Below, one piece after another: positions 42,816 through 50,824 of a stretch of 64,000 nt of DNA. Source of the stretch: Azospirillum brasilense (GTDB lineage Bacteria; Pseudomonadota; Alphaproteobacteria; Azospirillales; Azospirillaceae); contig NZ_QOKV01000015.1 in the NCBI RefSeq assembly GCF_008365405.1, positions 62,001 to 126,000 of the forward strand. The letters are read 5' to 3'. Position 1 is the first letter of the stretch. The number at the start of each line of letters is the position of its first letter. The notes beneath the pieces were generated by a model that was not told where the DNA came from, did no database searches, and saw only the letters and a program-made list of their open reading frames with translations. Made by a program: the position numbers and the translations under genes.

Positions 42816-42929
42816 CACGCCGGCCGTTGCACGGGCGTCCTTTTCAGGGCGCCGCTTCTTGGAATAATCTGGTGCGGAATGGGTTGTTAGGACCGCCTGG
42901 GGGCATCCGCAACCACACGGGAGGGCGTC

Positions 42930-43385
42930 ATGCCGGCAGAGGACGGCTTGCGCATCGACATTCGCTTCGCCACGGCGGCCGACGGGCCGCGCTGTGCCGA
43001 CATCTTCCTGCACGGGCGCCGCAACGCCTTTTCCTGGCAACCCGAGGACCGCTTCGGCCTGGACGACTATTACGACTGCGTGGACGGGGAAGAGGTGCTG
43101 GTGGCGGAAGCCGGCGGCTGCGTGGTCGGCTTCGTCTCCGTCGATGCCGGCGACCGCTTCATCCACACCCTGTTCATCGACCCGCTGTGGCGCGGGCGGG
43201 GCATCGGCAGCGCGCTGCTGCGCGAGGCGCTGACCCTGCTGCGCGGTTCCGCGGAACTGGCCTGCGCCTCGCGCAACGCGGCGGCCCGCGCCTTCTACGA
43301 GCACAACGGCTGGACCCCGGTCCCCGCCGCCGAAAGCGGAGGGGATGCGGAACCCCTGGTGGTCTACCGCAAATCCGCCCTTTGA
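42930..43385 (+). CDS. GNAT family N-acetyltransferase
   Basis: A 151-residue acetyltransferase. The acetyl-CoA-binding motif A is LFIDPLWRGRGIGSALLREA (about residues 85-104), with the R/Q-x-x-G-x-G/A signature as RGRGIG. Motif B continues LACASRNAAARAFYEHNGWT, which is the usual end of the fold. Substrate is not predictable. Preceded by the gltB terminator, so it has its own promoter; the 100-nt gap after it leads to a GST gene on the same strand. Confidence 0.88.
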   Translation: MPAEDGLRIDIRFATAADGPRCADIFLHGRRNAFSWQPEDRFGLDDYYDCVDGEEVLVAEAGGCVVGFVSVDAGDRFIHTLFIDPLWRGRGIGSALLREALTLLRGSAELACASRNAAARAFYEHNGWTPVPAAESGGDAEPLVVYRKSAL

Positions 43386-43486
43386 CACCCTCCCGGCACG
43401 GTTAATCCATAAGCCGAAGGAGCGGTGTCACAAGCCAAAGCGCAGACTGTTTTCCACGCTCCCCATACGCTACAGTCCGGCCCGGC

Positions 43487-44155
43487 ATGCGGACACTCCA
43501 TCACCACCCCCTCCATCCCTTGTCCCGCGTCGCGCGGGTGATGCTGGCCGAGAAGGGTCTTCCCTTCGATTCGGTCATCGAGAAGCCGTGGGAACGGCGC
43601 GAGGATTTCCTGATGCTGAACCCCGCCGGCGAGCCGCCGGTGCTGGTGGAGGAGGACGGGACCGTCGTGGCCGGCGGGCTGCCCGTTCTGGAGTATCTGG
43701 AGGAGGCCTACCCCGACGTGGCGCTGATGCCGCGGGAGGTGGCGGCCCGCGCCGAGGTGCGCCGCATCGTCGACTGGTTCACCCGGACCTTCGACCGCGA
43801 GGTGACCGAGAATCTGGTCGGCGAGAAGCTGATCAAGCGGCTGTCCGGCCAGGGCCACCCCTACGCCCCGGCGATCCGCGCCGGTCTGGCGAACATCCAG
43901 TACCACATGGAATACATCGCCTTCCTGTCGGAACGCCGCCCCTGGCTGGCCGGCTCCGCCTTCACCGTGGCCGACATCGCGGCGGCGGCGGCGCTGTCCT
44001 GCGTCGATTACGTGGACAACGTGCCGTGGGACAAGGTGCCGGAGGCCAAGGACTGGTACGCCCGCATCAAGTCGCGCCCCAGCTTCCGCGGCCTGCTCAC
44101 CGACAGCATCCCCGGCTGCCCGCCGCCCCGCCATTACGCCGACCTGGATTTCTGA
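43487..44155 (+). CDS. Glutathione S-transferase family protein
   Basis: A 222-residue GST-fold protein. The thioredoxin-like N-terminal domain has LHHHPLHPLSRVARVMLAEK and LNPAGEPPVLVEEDGTVVAG (the cis-Pro and glutathione gamma-Glu binding region), then the all-helical C-terminal domain with WLAGSAFTVADIAAAAALSC, the conserved N-capping motif. The usual catalytic Ser/Tyr/Cys near residue 10 is not obvious, and His residues occupy that area. Alphaproteobacterial relatives often sit next to queG, which is not present here. Function unknown beyond the fold. Confidence 0.88.
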   Translation: MRTLHHHPLHPLSRVARVMLAEKGLPFDSVIEKPWERREDFLMLNPAGEPPVLVEEDGTVVAGGLPVLEYLEEAYPDVALMPREVAARAEVRRIVDWFTRTFDREVTENLVGEKLIKRLSGQGHPYAPAIRAGLANIQYHMEYIAFLSERRPWLAGSAFTVADIAAAAALSCVDYVDNVPWDKVPEAKDWYARIKSRPSFRGLLTDSIPGCPPPRHYADLDF

Positions 44156-44254
44156 GCCGATCTGTCCGACCGGGATAGGTCCCGCCGAAGGGGGAACCCC
44201 ATCCGTACCGGTCTGTTTCGTTTTGGTTGCAGAACGGCAGAGGAGGATGGGGGC

Positions 44255-44425
44255 ATGGCCCAACACGACTACGTGCGTCACACGCTCGATTGCCTGGAGG
44301 AGGCGCAAGCGGCCCTGCGGCTTGCGCAACGCAAGGGCCAGATCGCGCCGGAGGACGAGGACCAGCTGTCCCGCCGCCTCGATACGATCACCGAACGCAT
44401 CGCCCAGGTTCAGGACATGACCTGA
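44255..44425 (+). CDS. Small conserved-looking hypothetical protein (56 aa)
   Basis: A 56-residue reading frame starting at ATG 44255 with a strong AGGAGG about eight bases upstream. The product is highly charged and probably helical (LDCLEEAQAALRLAQRKG, then LSRRLDTITERIAQVQ), with heptad-like leucines that suggest a small coiled coil. It is not similar to a family I recognise. It is followed by a GC-rich hairpin. The ribosome binding site and codon usage support a real gene. Confidence 0.65.
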   Translation: MAQHDYVRHTLDCLEEAQAALRLAQRKGQIAPEDEDQLSRRLDTITERIAQVQDMT

Positions 44426-44435
44426 CACCGGCAGG

Positions 44436-44459
44436 GGCCGCGCCGTCCCCGGCGCGGCC
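44436..44459 (+). terminator. GC-rich hairpin after the 56-aa gene
   Basis: GGCCGCGCC at 44436-44444 pairs perfectly with 44451-44459 across a 6-nt loop, 11 nt after the stop codon. No T-run follows, so termination is only possible, not clear. Confidence 0.5.
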
Positions 44460-44881
44460 TGCGGCGACAGGCTGCCGCTTGTGCTCGGATACCTTCCGTG
44501 GACGCAGCACAGGTTTGGCGGATCGACTGACCGTGGGTGGTTCTGGGTTTCCTTGTTAAGCCACCGATACGGTGAATCTTCCGCCAGTGTCCAGTCACGA
44601 GCCGCGCGGCTTCCGGTCGCTCCCCTGCCAATTTCATGGGCCGATGGTCCCGCCACCCGCCCTTGATTTCCCTGTCGCACCATGAAGCGCAGATCATTTA
44701 CCCATGACGATTGGAATGCAGATCACGGATCGCCACCGTTGGAAATTCTCTTCGCGAATAAGCGAATTCGTCACCCTGCATAATAGTTCGAAAACTAATG
44801 ATTATTTGTTGAATGATTTTCTCTTTTTTGTAGACTAATATCAATAATTATGCATTTTATAGGTACATATGATGACATTTA
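44460..44881. other. Gene-free region with an AT-rich patch
   Basis: 422 nt without a convincing gene. The first half has ordinary GC. From about 44690 composition changes sharply: counted directly, 44761-44880 has 33 G+C in 120 nt (about 27%), against around 65-70% in the surrounding genes. The patch contains runs such as CTCTTTTTTG and TCAATAATTATGCATTTTAT. It could be a promoter/UP-element region for the orphan genes downstream, a site bound by nucleoid proteins, or the edge of acquired DNA. Confidence 0.75.
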
Positions 44882-45046
44882 ATGTATTTCCAGCCGGGCA
44901 AGTGGGACGACGGCACCTTCGATAATGGCATTGTCATCCGCGGCATGCTGATGAATCAGGGCCACCCAGGAGTGGGTGCGATCGAGTATGCCGTACTCAA
45001 CGGCGGCCAGCTTATCACCTGGGACGCCACGATATTCAAAAGCTGA
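44882..45046 (+). CDS. Orphan small reading frame (54 aa), possibly a remnant
   Basis: A 54-residue frame from ATG 44882, with stop codons directly upstream in frame, so it is not the end of a longer open frame at present. The product (begins MYFQPGKWDDGTFDNGIVIR, then GMLMNQGHPGVGAIEYAVLN and GGQLITWDATIFKS) looks protein-like, with alternating Gly and aromatic residues, but matches no family I know. There is no ribosome binding site before the ATG. It lies 39 nt upstream of another orphan gene on the same strand. It may be a decayed fragment of a transferred gene or a true small gene. Confidence 0.35.
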   Translation: MYFQPGKWDDGTFDNGIVIRGMLMNQGHPGVGAIEYAVLNGGQLITWDATIFKS

Positions 45047-45085
45047 AATGTGCCCCAGCTGGACACGGCGAAGGAGGATGCAAAG

Positions 45086-46036
45086 ATGAACGTGCTGGGA
45101 ACATCAAATTTGACGAACAGCCCGGTACAGAGCCTCAACTCCGTCTCCCAAGCGACATTCGCATCATCAAAGATGGTTGCTGGAACTCCGGCGCCGACAG
45201 ACCGAGTGTCATTCAGCCCATTAGCTTCGGCCCTTCATGATGAATCTCTTACCGCCTTCAACGCATTGTCGGTTGAGACACGATCTCAGCTTTCCTCTCT
45301 CGTCGACAGCGGCGCGCTCTCTGGCGAGGACGTGCACAATGCTCTGAAGCAACGAACCAAGGAGGCGCGTCTCGGCGCTTATGCGGCAACCTTCCGCATG
45401 GCCAATAATGATAACGCCGATCTGTTCTCCAGCGGGTCTGCGACGTCTTCCGATTTCCGGGAGGCGCTGCGCGCGGCTTCGGAAAAGCGGGCGGGAATGA
45501 TGGAGAAACTGTCCGCATTGCTGCAGAGCGGGCAGGATGGCTCCGACGATTACGCCGCACTGTCTGACCAGCTTAAGGCATTGATACCAAACGCCCGGTT
45601 ACTGGCTGGCGGGAGCGGCGTCGTCAACCCGTTCCAACCGATTGACCCAGGGGAATCCCGCCTGATGTCGACGCGCGGCGAAACCGACGCCGTTTACAAG
45701 CTGAAAGCCGCGGGCGTCGATCTGTCCGCCATCGACAAGGCCTTACGCCCAATGGGTGAACGTGACGCCGCGTCGCTTGTTGCCGAACGTACCGGTCTCC
45801 CGCAGACGCATACGGTCTCGAAGGACCACGCGTTCTCATTGGATCAGGCGCTCATTCAGCCGATATCCGCGCCACCGTCGGCGGCGGGGGCTGTTTCCGG
45901 CACCGACGGTCGCTTCATCGACACCGACTTCCTGGCCAACATCGGGGCCGCCATCGGACCGTTGAAGGGAAACGCCTTTGGCGAGGACGCAGACGCAGCT
46001 CGGCAATATTGGCGGGGCCTGCGAGCCAGCTACTGA
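45086..46036 (+). CDS. Orphan hypothetical protein (316 aa)
   Basis: A 316-residue protein with no family I can name. The ATG at 45086 has AAGGAGG eight bases upstream, which decides this start over a more upstream one. There is no signal peptide or membrane helix. The sequence is Ser/Ala-rich: a low-complexity N-terminal 40 residues, then TDRVSFSPLASALHDESLTA, helical segments (VETRSQLSSLVDSGALSGED) and a mostly disordered-looking C-terminus. GC is lower than the surroundings (33 of 60 bases at 45121-45180), and it adjoins the AT-rich patch, which suggests acquisition. The motif DRVSFSP resembles the region before the core of FlgM-like or secreted proteins, but that is not enough to assign a role. 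Confidence 0.65.
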   Translation: MNVLGTSNLTNSPVQSLNSVSQATFASSKMVAGTPAPTDRVSFSPLASALHDESLTAFNALSVETRSQLSSLVDSGALSGEDVHNALKQRTKEARLGAYAATFRMANNDNADLFSSGSATSSDFREALRAASEKRAGMMEKLSALLQSGQDGSDDYAALSDQLKALIPNARLLAGGSGVVNPFQPIDPGESRLMSTRGETDAVYKLKAAGVDLSAIDKALRPMGERDAASLVAERTGLPQTHTVSKDHAFSLDQALIQPISAPPSAAGAVSGTDGRFIDTDFLANIGAAIGPLKGNAFGEDADAARQYWRGLRASY

Positions 46037-46130
46037 TCATTTATGAAATTCGTGGTTCCTGCTACGGTCGGCGGCAACGCCAAGCCTGTGCCGCACCGTC
46101 CGAATGTGCCCAAGCACGAGTTCCGTCCCG

Positions 46131-47522
46131 CTACGCCAGCCCCGCCATGCGCAGCGCCACCCCGGCCAGCGCGCAGGCGCCCAGGGTGGGCAGCATCCCT
46201 GCCCTGAAACGGAACACCGCCAGCACCGCCGCCACGGTCAGCGCCAGCGCCGGCAGGTTGACGCTGGCGAGGACGGGCAGGTCCAGCCTCATCCCGGCGA
46301 CCGACACCGGCTCCAGCCGGGCGAACAGCGTGTGCAGGGCGAACCACAGCGCCAGGTTCAGGATCACCCCGACCACCGCCGCGGTGATCGCCGACAGGGC
46401 GGCGCCGAGCATCCGGTTGCCGCGCAGCGCCTCGACATAGGGCGCGCCGAGGAAGATCCACAGGAAGCAGGGCACGAAGGTCACCCAGGTGGTCAGCAGC
46501 CCGCCCAGCACCCCGGCCAGCAGCGGCGGCAGCGCCCCCGGATCGCGCAGCGCGCCGAGGAAGCCGACGAACTGCACCACCATGATCAGCGGCCCCGGCG
46601 TCGTCTCCGCCATACCCAGCCCGTCCAGCATCTCGCCGGGATGGAGCCAGCCGTAGGTCTCCACCGCCTGCTGCGCCACATAGGCCAGCACGGCGTAGGC
46701 GCCGCCGAAGGTCACCACCGCCATCTTGGAGAAGAAGACGGCGATGCCCGTGAACGTGTTGTCCGGCCCCAGTGTCACCAGCAGCGCCAGCACCGGCCCC
46801 AGCCACAAAGCGAGGCACACCGCCCCGACCCGCAGCGACCAGGCGGTGGAGGGGCGGGCATGGTCCGGCGTCCCCTCGCCCAGCAGGCTGCTCCCGTGCG
46901 TGGACGGGTCCGGCCCGTGCCGCACCGGCCGGAAGGCGGAGACGCCCAGCCGCGCCCCACCCAGCCCGATCAGGGCGGCGGTCAGGATGATCAGGGGGAA
47001 CGGGACGTCGAAGGCGAAGATCGCCAGGAAGGCCGCCGCCGACAGGGCGACCATCGCCCCGTTCTTCAGCGTGCGCCGCCCGACGCGGACCACCGCCTCC
47101 AGCACGACGGCCAGCACCGCCGCCTTCAGCCCGAAGAACAGCCCCTGCACCGCCCCGGTGTGCCCCAGCGTCGCGTAGAGCAGGCTGAGCGCCATGATGG
47201 CGAGCACGCCGGGCAGGATGAACAGGATTCCGGCGATCAACCCGCCCACCGTCCGGTGCATCAGCCAGCCGATGTAGACGGCCAGCTGCTGCGCCTCCGG
47301 TCCCGGCAGCAGCATGCAGTAGTTCAGGGCGTGGAGGAACCGCTCCTCCCCGATCCACTTCTTCTCGTCCACCACGACGCGGTGCATCATGGCGATCTGG
47401 CCGGCCGGCCCGCCGAAGCTCAGTGCCGCGATCCGCGCCCAGACGCGCACCGCCTCCCACAGGCCCACCCCGTGGCCGGCGGTGTCCACACCGGGTGCGT
47501 TGGCGCTGTCCGCCTGGGTCAT
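46131..47522 (-). CDS. chrA: Chromate efflux transporter ChrA (CHR family, long form)
   Basis: A 463-residue two-domain CHR transporter. Each half has the CHR signature: the first WARIAALSFGGPAGQIAMMH and LNYCMLLPGPEAQQLAVYIG, the second FFSKMAVVTFGGAYAVLAYV and MAETTPGPLIMVVQFVGFLG. This duplicated form exports chromate in characterised members; sulfate or other anions cannot be excluded. A loop of about 50 residues separates the halves. The ATG at 47522 starts just after the end of the sensor kinase region; no chrB regulator is present. Confidence 0.93.
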   Translation of the reverse strand: MTQADSANAPGVDTAGHGVGLWEAVRVWARIAALSFGGPAGQIAMMHRVVVDEKKWIGEERFLHALNYCMLLPGPEAQQLAVYIGWLMHRTVGGLIAGILFILPGVLAIMALSLLYATLGHTGAVQGLFFGLKAAVLAVVLEAVVRVGRRTLKNGAMVALSAAAFLAIFAFDVPFPLIILTAALIGLGGARLGVSAFRPVRHGPDPSTHGSSLLGEGTPDHARPSTAWSLRVGAVCLALWLGPVLALLVTLGPDNTFTGIAVFFSKMAVVTFGGAYAVLAYVAQQAVETYGWLHPGEMLDGLGMAETTPGPLIMVVQFVGFLGALRDPGALPPLLAGVLGGLLTTWVTFVPCFLWIFLGAPYVEALRGNRMLGAALSAITAAVVGVILNLALWFALHTLFARLEPVSVAGMRLDLPVLASVNLPALALTVAAVLAVFRFRAGMLPTLGACALAGVALRMAGLA

Positions 47523-47614
47523 GCGTCGTCTCCGGAGCACGCGAAGGGGCGCCATTCAGACCATAACGGACGGTCCGCCGCCAGCGCGGAGATGTGACGG
47601 TGATGTTGCGCCGG

Positions 47615-48985
47615 TCAGGAGGTCGCCGCCGCCGGCAGCACCAGCTCCACCCGCAACCCGCCGAGCGGCGAATCGCCCAGCCGCAGGTCGCCGCCGTAGA
47701 GCCGCGCCACGTCGCGCACGACGGCGAGGCCGAGGCCGCTGCCCGGCGTGCTTTCGTCCAGCCGCACGCCGGGGGCCAGCACGGCGTCCCGCCGGTCGGC
47801 GGGCAGGCCCGGGCCGTCGTCCTCGACCACCACCGCCAGCATCCCGCCCGCCTCCAGCCGCGACGAGACCTCCACCCGCGCAGCCGCCCACTTGAACGCG
47901 TTGTCCAGCAGGTTGCCCAGCATCTCGTCGAGGTCCTCGCGCTCCCCGGCGAAGACATGCTCGCGCGGGACGCGGACGGTGACCGTCACCCGTCCTCCGC
48001 CCCGGCCCCCACCCTGGAGCTTTTCCATCACCCGCGCCAGCGCCCCGGCGCTGTCGGCCACCGGGGTGGCGACGCCGGGCAGGCCGCGGGCGGCGGCGGC
48101 GCGGGCGCGGGCCATGTGGTGGTCGATGTGGCGGCGCATCTCCGCCACCCGCCGGGCGGCCGCCTCCCCCTCCGCCTCGTTCGCCAGCACGGCGAGGTTC
48201 GTCTTCAGCGCGTGGGCGAGGTTCCCGGCCTGGAGCCGCGCCCGCACCACCACCTCCTCCGAATGGTCGAGCAGGGCGTTCAGGTCGTCGAGCAGCGGCT
48301 GCACCTCGCGCGGGGAATCGCCGCCGAAGCGCTTCCTGCGCCCAGCCCGCACCGCGGCCAATTCGGCGCGCAACCGCACCAGCGGGCGCAACCCCACCGA
48401 CACCTGGACCACCGCCGCACCGATCAGCGCCAGCGCCAGCGCCCCCAGCGACAGCCAGAGCACCCGGTTGAAGTCGGCCACCACCGCCCGCAGCTCCGAC
48501 TCGTCCTGGGCCACCGCCATGCGCAGGGGTGCCGTCCCGTTGGGGAGGGTCACCGCGCGCTCCAGAACCTGCAATTGGCGTCCGGCGGGGCCGACGACGC
48601 TGTGGCGGTGAATCTCGCCGTCGGCGACCTCGTCCGGCGGCAGGGCCAGCGCCTCGTCCCACAGGGAGCGGGAGCGCAGGACCGGCGCCTCCCCCGGCCC
48701 GACCTGCCAGTACAGCCCCGACAGGGGCCGGCGGAAACGCGGGTCGCTGAGCGGCTGGCGCAGCACCGGCGCGCCGTCCGCCCCCAGCTCGGTCAACGCG
48801 GCGAGCTGGTCCAGATGGTTGGTCAGCTCCGCCTCGAAGCGGCGGGCCACATGGTCGCGGAACAGGCCGGACAGCACCAGCCCGGCCAGCGCCAGGGCCA
48901 GCGCGATCCACACCGCCGCCCCGGCCAGCAGGCGGAAGCGCAGCGATCCGGTCAGCCCTCCCCTGCCCCGGACGGCCCCGCTCAC
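47615..48985 (-). CDS. Sensor histidine kinase (PhoQ/QseC-like)
   Basis: A 456-residue inner-membrane kinase. Starting at a GTG that overlaps the response regulator stop (GTGA), it has a first membrane helix (FRLLAGAAVWIALALALAGL), a periplasmic domain to about residue 160, a second helix (LWLSLGALALALIGAAVVQV), HAMP-like region, the H-box NLAHALKTNLAVL with the phospho-accepting His, and an ATPase domain with NLLDNAFKWA, VVEDDGPGLP and GSGLGLAVV. It is paired with the OmpR-type regulator upstream and the PepSY gene, and lies opposite a cytochrome operon that it may control. Confidence 0.92.
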   Translation of the reverse strand: MSGAVRGRGGLTGSLRFRLLAGAAVWIALALALAGLVLSGLFRDHVARRFEAELTNHLDQLAALTELGADGAPVLRQPLSDPRFRRPLSGLYWQVGPGEAPVLRSRSLWDEALALPPDEVADGEIHRHSVVGPAGRQLQVLERAVTLPNGTAPLRMAVAQDESELRAVVADFNRVLWLSLGALALALIGAAVVQVSVGLRPLVRLRAELAAVRAGRRKRFGGDSPREVQPLLDDLNALLDHSEEVVVRARLQAGNLAHALKTNLAVLANEAEGEAAARRVAEMRRHIDHHMARARAAAARGLPGVATPVADSAGALARVMEKLQGGGRGGGRVTVTVRVPREHVFAGEREDLDEMLGNLLDNAFKWAAARVEVSSRLEAGGMLAVVVEDDGPGLPADRRDAVLAPGVRLDESTPGSGLGLAVVRDVARLYGGDLRLGDSPLGGLRVELVLPAAATS

Positions 48986-49641
48986 GGCGCCTCCAGCTTG
49001 TAGCCGAGCCCGCGCACGGTCTTGATCAGGTCGGCGCCCAGCTTGCGGCGCAGGCGGCCGACGAAGACCTCGATGGTGTTGGAATCGCGGTCGAAATCCT
49101 GGGCGTAGATGTGCTCGGTCAGCTCCGTGCGCGAGACGATCTGGCCCTTGCGGTGCATCAGGTAATCGAGCACACGGAACTCGTGCCCGGTCAGGTCGAC
49201 CGGCCGCCCGTCCAGCGTGACCCGGCCCGAGCGGGTGTCCAGCACCACCCCGCCGCAGGCGATCTCCGCCGAGGCGTGGCCCTTGGAACGGCGGATCAGC
49301 GCGCGGATGCGGGCGAGAAGCTCCTCCATGCTGAAGGGCTTCGCCAAGTAGTCGTCGGCCCCGGCGTCGATGCCCTGGACCTTCTCCGTCCAGGCGCCGC
49401 GGGCGGTCAGGATGATGACCGGAGTTGCGATCCCCAGCGCGCGCCACGACCGCAGCACCGTCAGCCCGTCCACCCGCGGCAGGCCGAGGTCGAGCACGAT
49501 GGCGTCGTAGGGCTCGGTCTCGCCGAGGAACTGCCCCTCCTCCCCGTCGGCGGCGCGGTCCACGGCGTAGCCCTCGCCCTCCAGCCGTTCGGCGAGCTGG
49601 CGGGCGAGCGCCGGATCATCCTCGACGACGAGCAGGCGCAT
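48982..49641 (-). CDS. OmpR-family response regulator
   Basis: A 219-residue regulator. The receiver has VVEDDPALARQLAERL, the phosphorylated Asp in YDAIVLDLGLPRVDG, the Thr in ILTARG and Lys in ADDYLAKPF. A winged-helix DNA-binding domain ends TIEVFVGRLRRKLGADLIKT and VRGLGYKLE. The ATG at 49641 is preferred: AGAGGTGA lies just upstream, whereas the GTG three codons earlier overlaps the PepSY stop and would be too close to a ribosome binding site. It overlaps the kinase by GTGA. Likely binds the direct-repeat boxes between this operon and the divergent cytochrome genes. Confidence 0.94.
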   Translation of the reverse strand: MRLLVVEDDPALARQLAERLEGEGYAVDRAADGEEGQFLGETEPYDAIVLDLGLPRVDGLTVLRSWRALGIATPVIILTARGAWTEKVQGIDAGADDYLAKPFSMEELLARIRALIRRSKGHASAEIACGGVVLDTRSGRVTLDGRPVDLTGHEFRVLDYLMHRKGQIVSRTELTEHIYAQDFDRDSNTIEVFVGRLRRKLGADLIKTVRGLGYKLEAP

Positions 49642-49646
49642 GGCGC

Positions 49647-50003
49647 TCACCTCTTCCCATGATGGCCGCCCTCGCCTTTCCCGTTGCGCCCGCGCACCCG
49701 CAGCAGGTCGCCGGTCGCGGCGTCGTATTTCAGCTTCAGGACGCGGCCTTCGGCGGTGATGGTCTTGATCTCGTAGACGATCTGCCCGCCCTCATCCTCG
49801 AACTCGACGTCCAGGATGTCACCGGGAAAATCGGCCTGCGCGCGGGCCACGATGGCCTCCAGCGGCAGCGCCCGGCCCGAGCGGAACGCCTCCCGCGCCC
49901 GCTCATGGTCGCGATCGTCATCGGCCGCCGCCGGCAGGGCGACGCCAGGGAGGGCGACGGTGAAAAGGATCAGGGACAGCAGGGCGGTGCGGACGGCGTT
50001 CAT
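49647..50003 (-). CDS. PepSY domain periplasmic protein
   Basis: A 118-residue protein with a signal peptide (cleavage near LPAAADDD) and one PepSY domain (AIVARAQADFPGDILDVEFE, then IVYEIKTITAEGRVLKLKYD), ending in a charged Gly/His tail. PepSY proteins are periplasmic and often inhibit or sense within two-component and redox loci; here it is the first gene of the operon with the regulator and kinase, so it is probably an accessory sensor or feedback component. It is divergent from the cytochrome genes. Confidence 0.88.
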   Translation of the reverse strand: MNAVRTALLSLILFTVALPGVALPAAADDDRDHERAREAFRSGRALPLEAIVARAQADFPGDILDVEFEDEGGQIVYEIKTITAEGRVLKLKYDAATGDLLRVRGRNGKGEGGHHGKR

Positions 50004-50051
50004 GGTCGGAACCGGCAGGCGGGCGGACGAGTCCAGTTAGCACAAAGCCGG

Positions 50052-50090
50052 CTGAACGGCACATGAATGGACCGCTCAGGCTCCGTTCAG
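50052..50090. promoter_or_regulatory. Paired response-regulator box candidates in the divergent promoter region
   Basis: On the plus strand, GCTCAG (50074-50079) and GTTCAG (50085-50090) form a direct repeat with an 11-bp period. On the minus strand, ATTCAT (50068-50063) and GTTCAG (50057-50052) form another, also with 11-bp period. Eleven-bp tandem half-sites are the normal binding pattern of OmpR-family regulators, and the regulator gene lies in the adjacent operon. Each box points toward one of the two divergent operons. Confidence 0.5.
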
Positions 50091-50142
50091 CGTGGGCGGC
50101 GCAGTCTCCGTGGCAACGAACCCGCCGCCCTGGAGACCACCG

Positions 50143-50298
50143 ATGATCCGCAGGATGCTGACCCACACCGCCGCCGCGACCCTCGTCATCGTCGTGGCGG
50201 CCTTCGCCTTCCAGGCATTGTCCGACGGGGGCGGCATGACCCGCACCGCCTGGACGCTGGCCGCCGCCATTGGGGGGAACGATCATGGGATCGACTGA
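50143..50298 (+). CDS. Small single-helix membrane protein (51 aa)
   Basis: A 51-residue product starting at ATG 50143 with GGAGA upstream. One hydrophobic segment (AAATLVIVVAAFAFQAL) follows a short basic N-terminus. It overlaps the start of the cytochrome b561 gene by 14 nt, so it belongs to this cytochrome operon. No family recognised; a small accessory subunit or leader is possible. Confidence 0.55.
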   Translation: MIRRMLTHTAAATLVIVVAAFAFQALSDGGGMTRTAWTLAAAIGGNDHGID

Positions 50299-50824
50299 AC
50301 CCCGCCCCGCGAACCCGCGCCGCACGCCGGGTCGGCTGCTGTTCCTGTTCGCCTTTCACGCCGCGCTGTCGGGCGCCTTCATCGTCGCCTACCTGACGGG
50401 GGACGAGGACACCTACGCCATGCACCAGTTCGCCGGCTACACGGCGCTGGCCGCGCTGGCGGTGCGGCTTCTGGCCGGGGTGCTGATGCCGGTGGGGCCG
50501 CTGCGCCTGCCCCGCCCCTCCCTGACCGCGACTTTGCACTGGCTGCGCCGGGTGGCTTCGGGCGACGCGCGGGCCTGGGGGCAGCGCAGCCCGCTGCTCG
50601 CCTGGATGGCGCTGGCGTTGCTGGCCGTGGTGGGCGCCGCCGCCTTCAGCGGAGCGGTCGCCGACGTCGTCGTCCCATTCGAGAAGCTGCACGAGGCGCT
50701 GGGCGAGTTTTCCCTGCCCGTCGTGCTGGGGCATGTCGCCCTGGTCGCCGCGCTGCTCGGCCTGAAGAAGGCCGCCGCCTGGCGTGCCCGTTCCAACACC
50801 CGCCAGGAGGTCATCGCCCCATGA
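50285..50824 (+). CDS. Cytochrome b561-type membrane protein
   Basis: A 179-residue, four-helix membrane cytochrome of the bacterial b561 / Ni-hydrogenase b-type group. Candidate heme-ligating histidines lie in LFAFHAALSGAF, YAMHQFAGYTALAALAVRLL and KLHEALGEFSLPVVLGHVAL, with the GALAVRLL helix typical of the family. The ATG at 50285 has GGGGGGAACG upstream. It probably passes electrons from the quinone pool to the c-type cytochromes encoded next. The stop overlaps the next start (ATGA). Confidence 0.87.
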   Translation: MGSTEPRPANPRRTPGRLLFLFAFHAALSGAFIVAYLTGDEDTYAMHQFAGYTALAALAVRLLAGVLMPVGPLRLPRPSLTATLHWLRRVASGDARAWGQRSPLLAWMALALLAVVGAAAFSGAVADVVVPFEKLHEALGEFSLPVVLGHVALVAALLGLKKAAAWRARSNTRQEVIAP

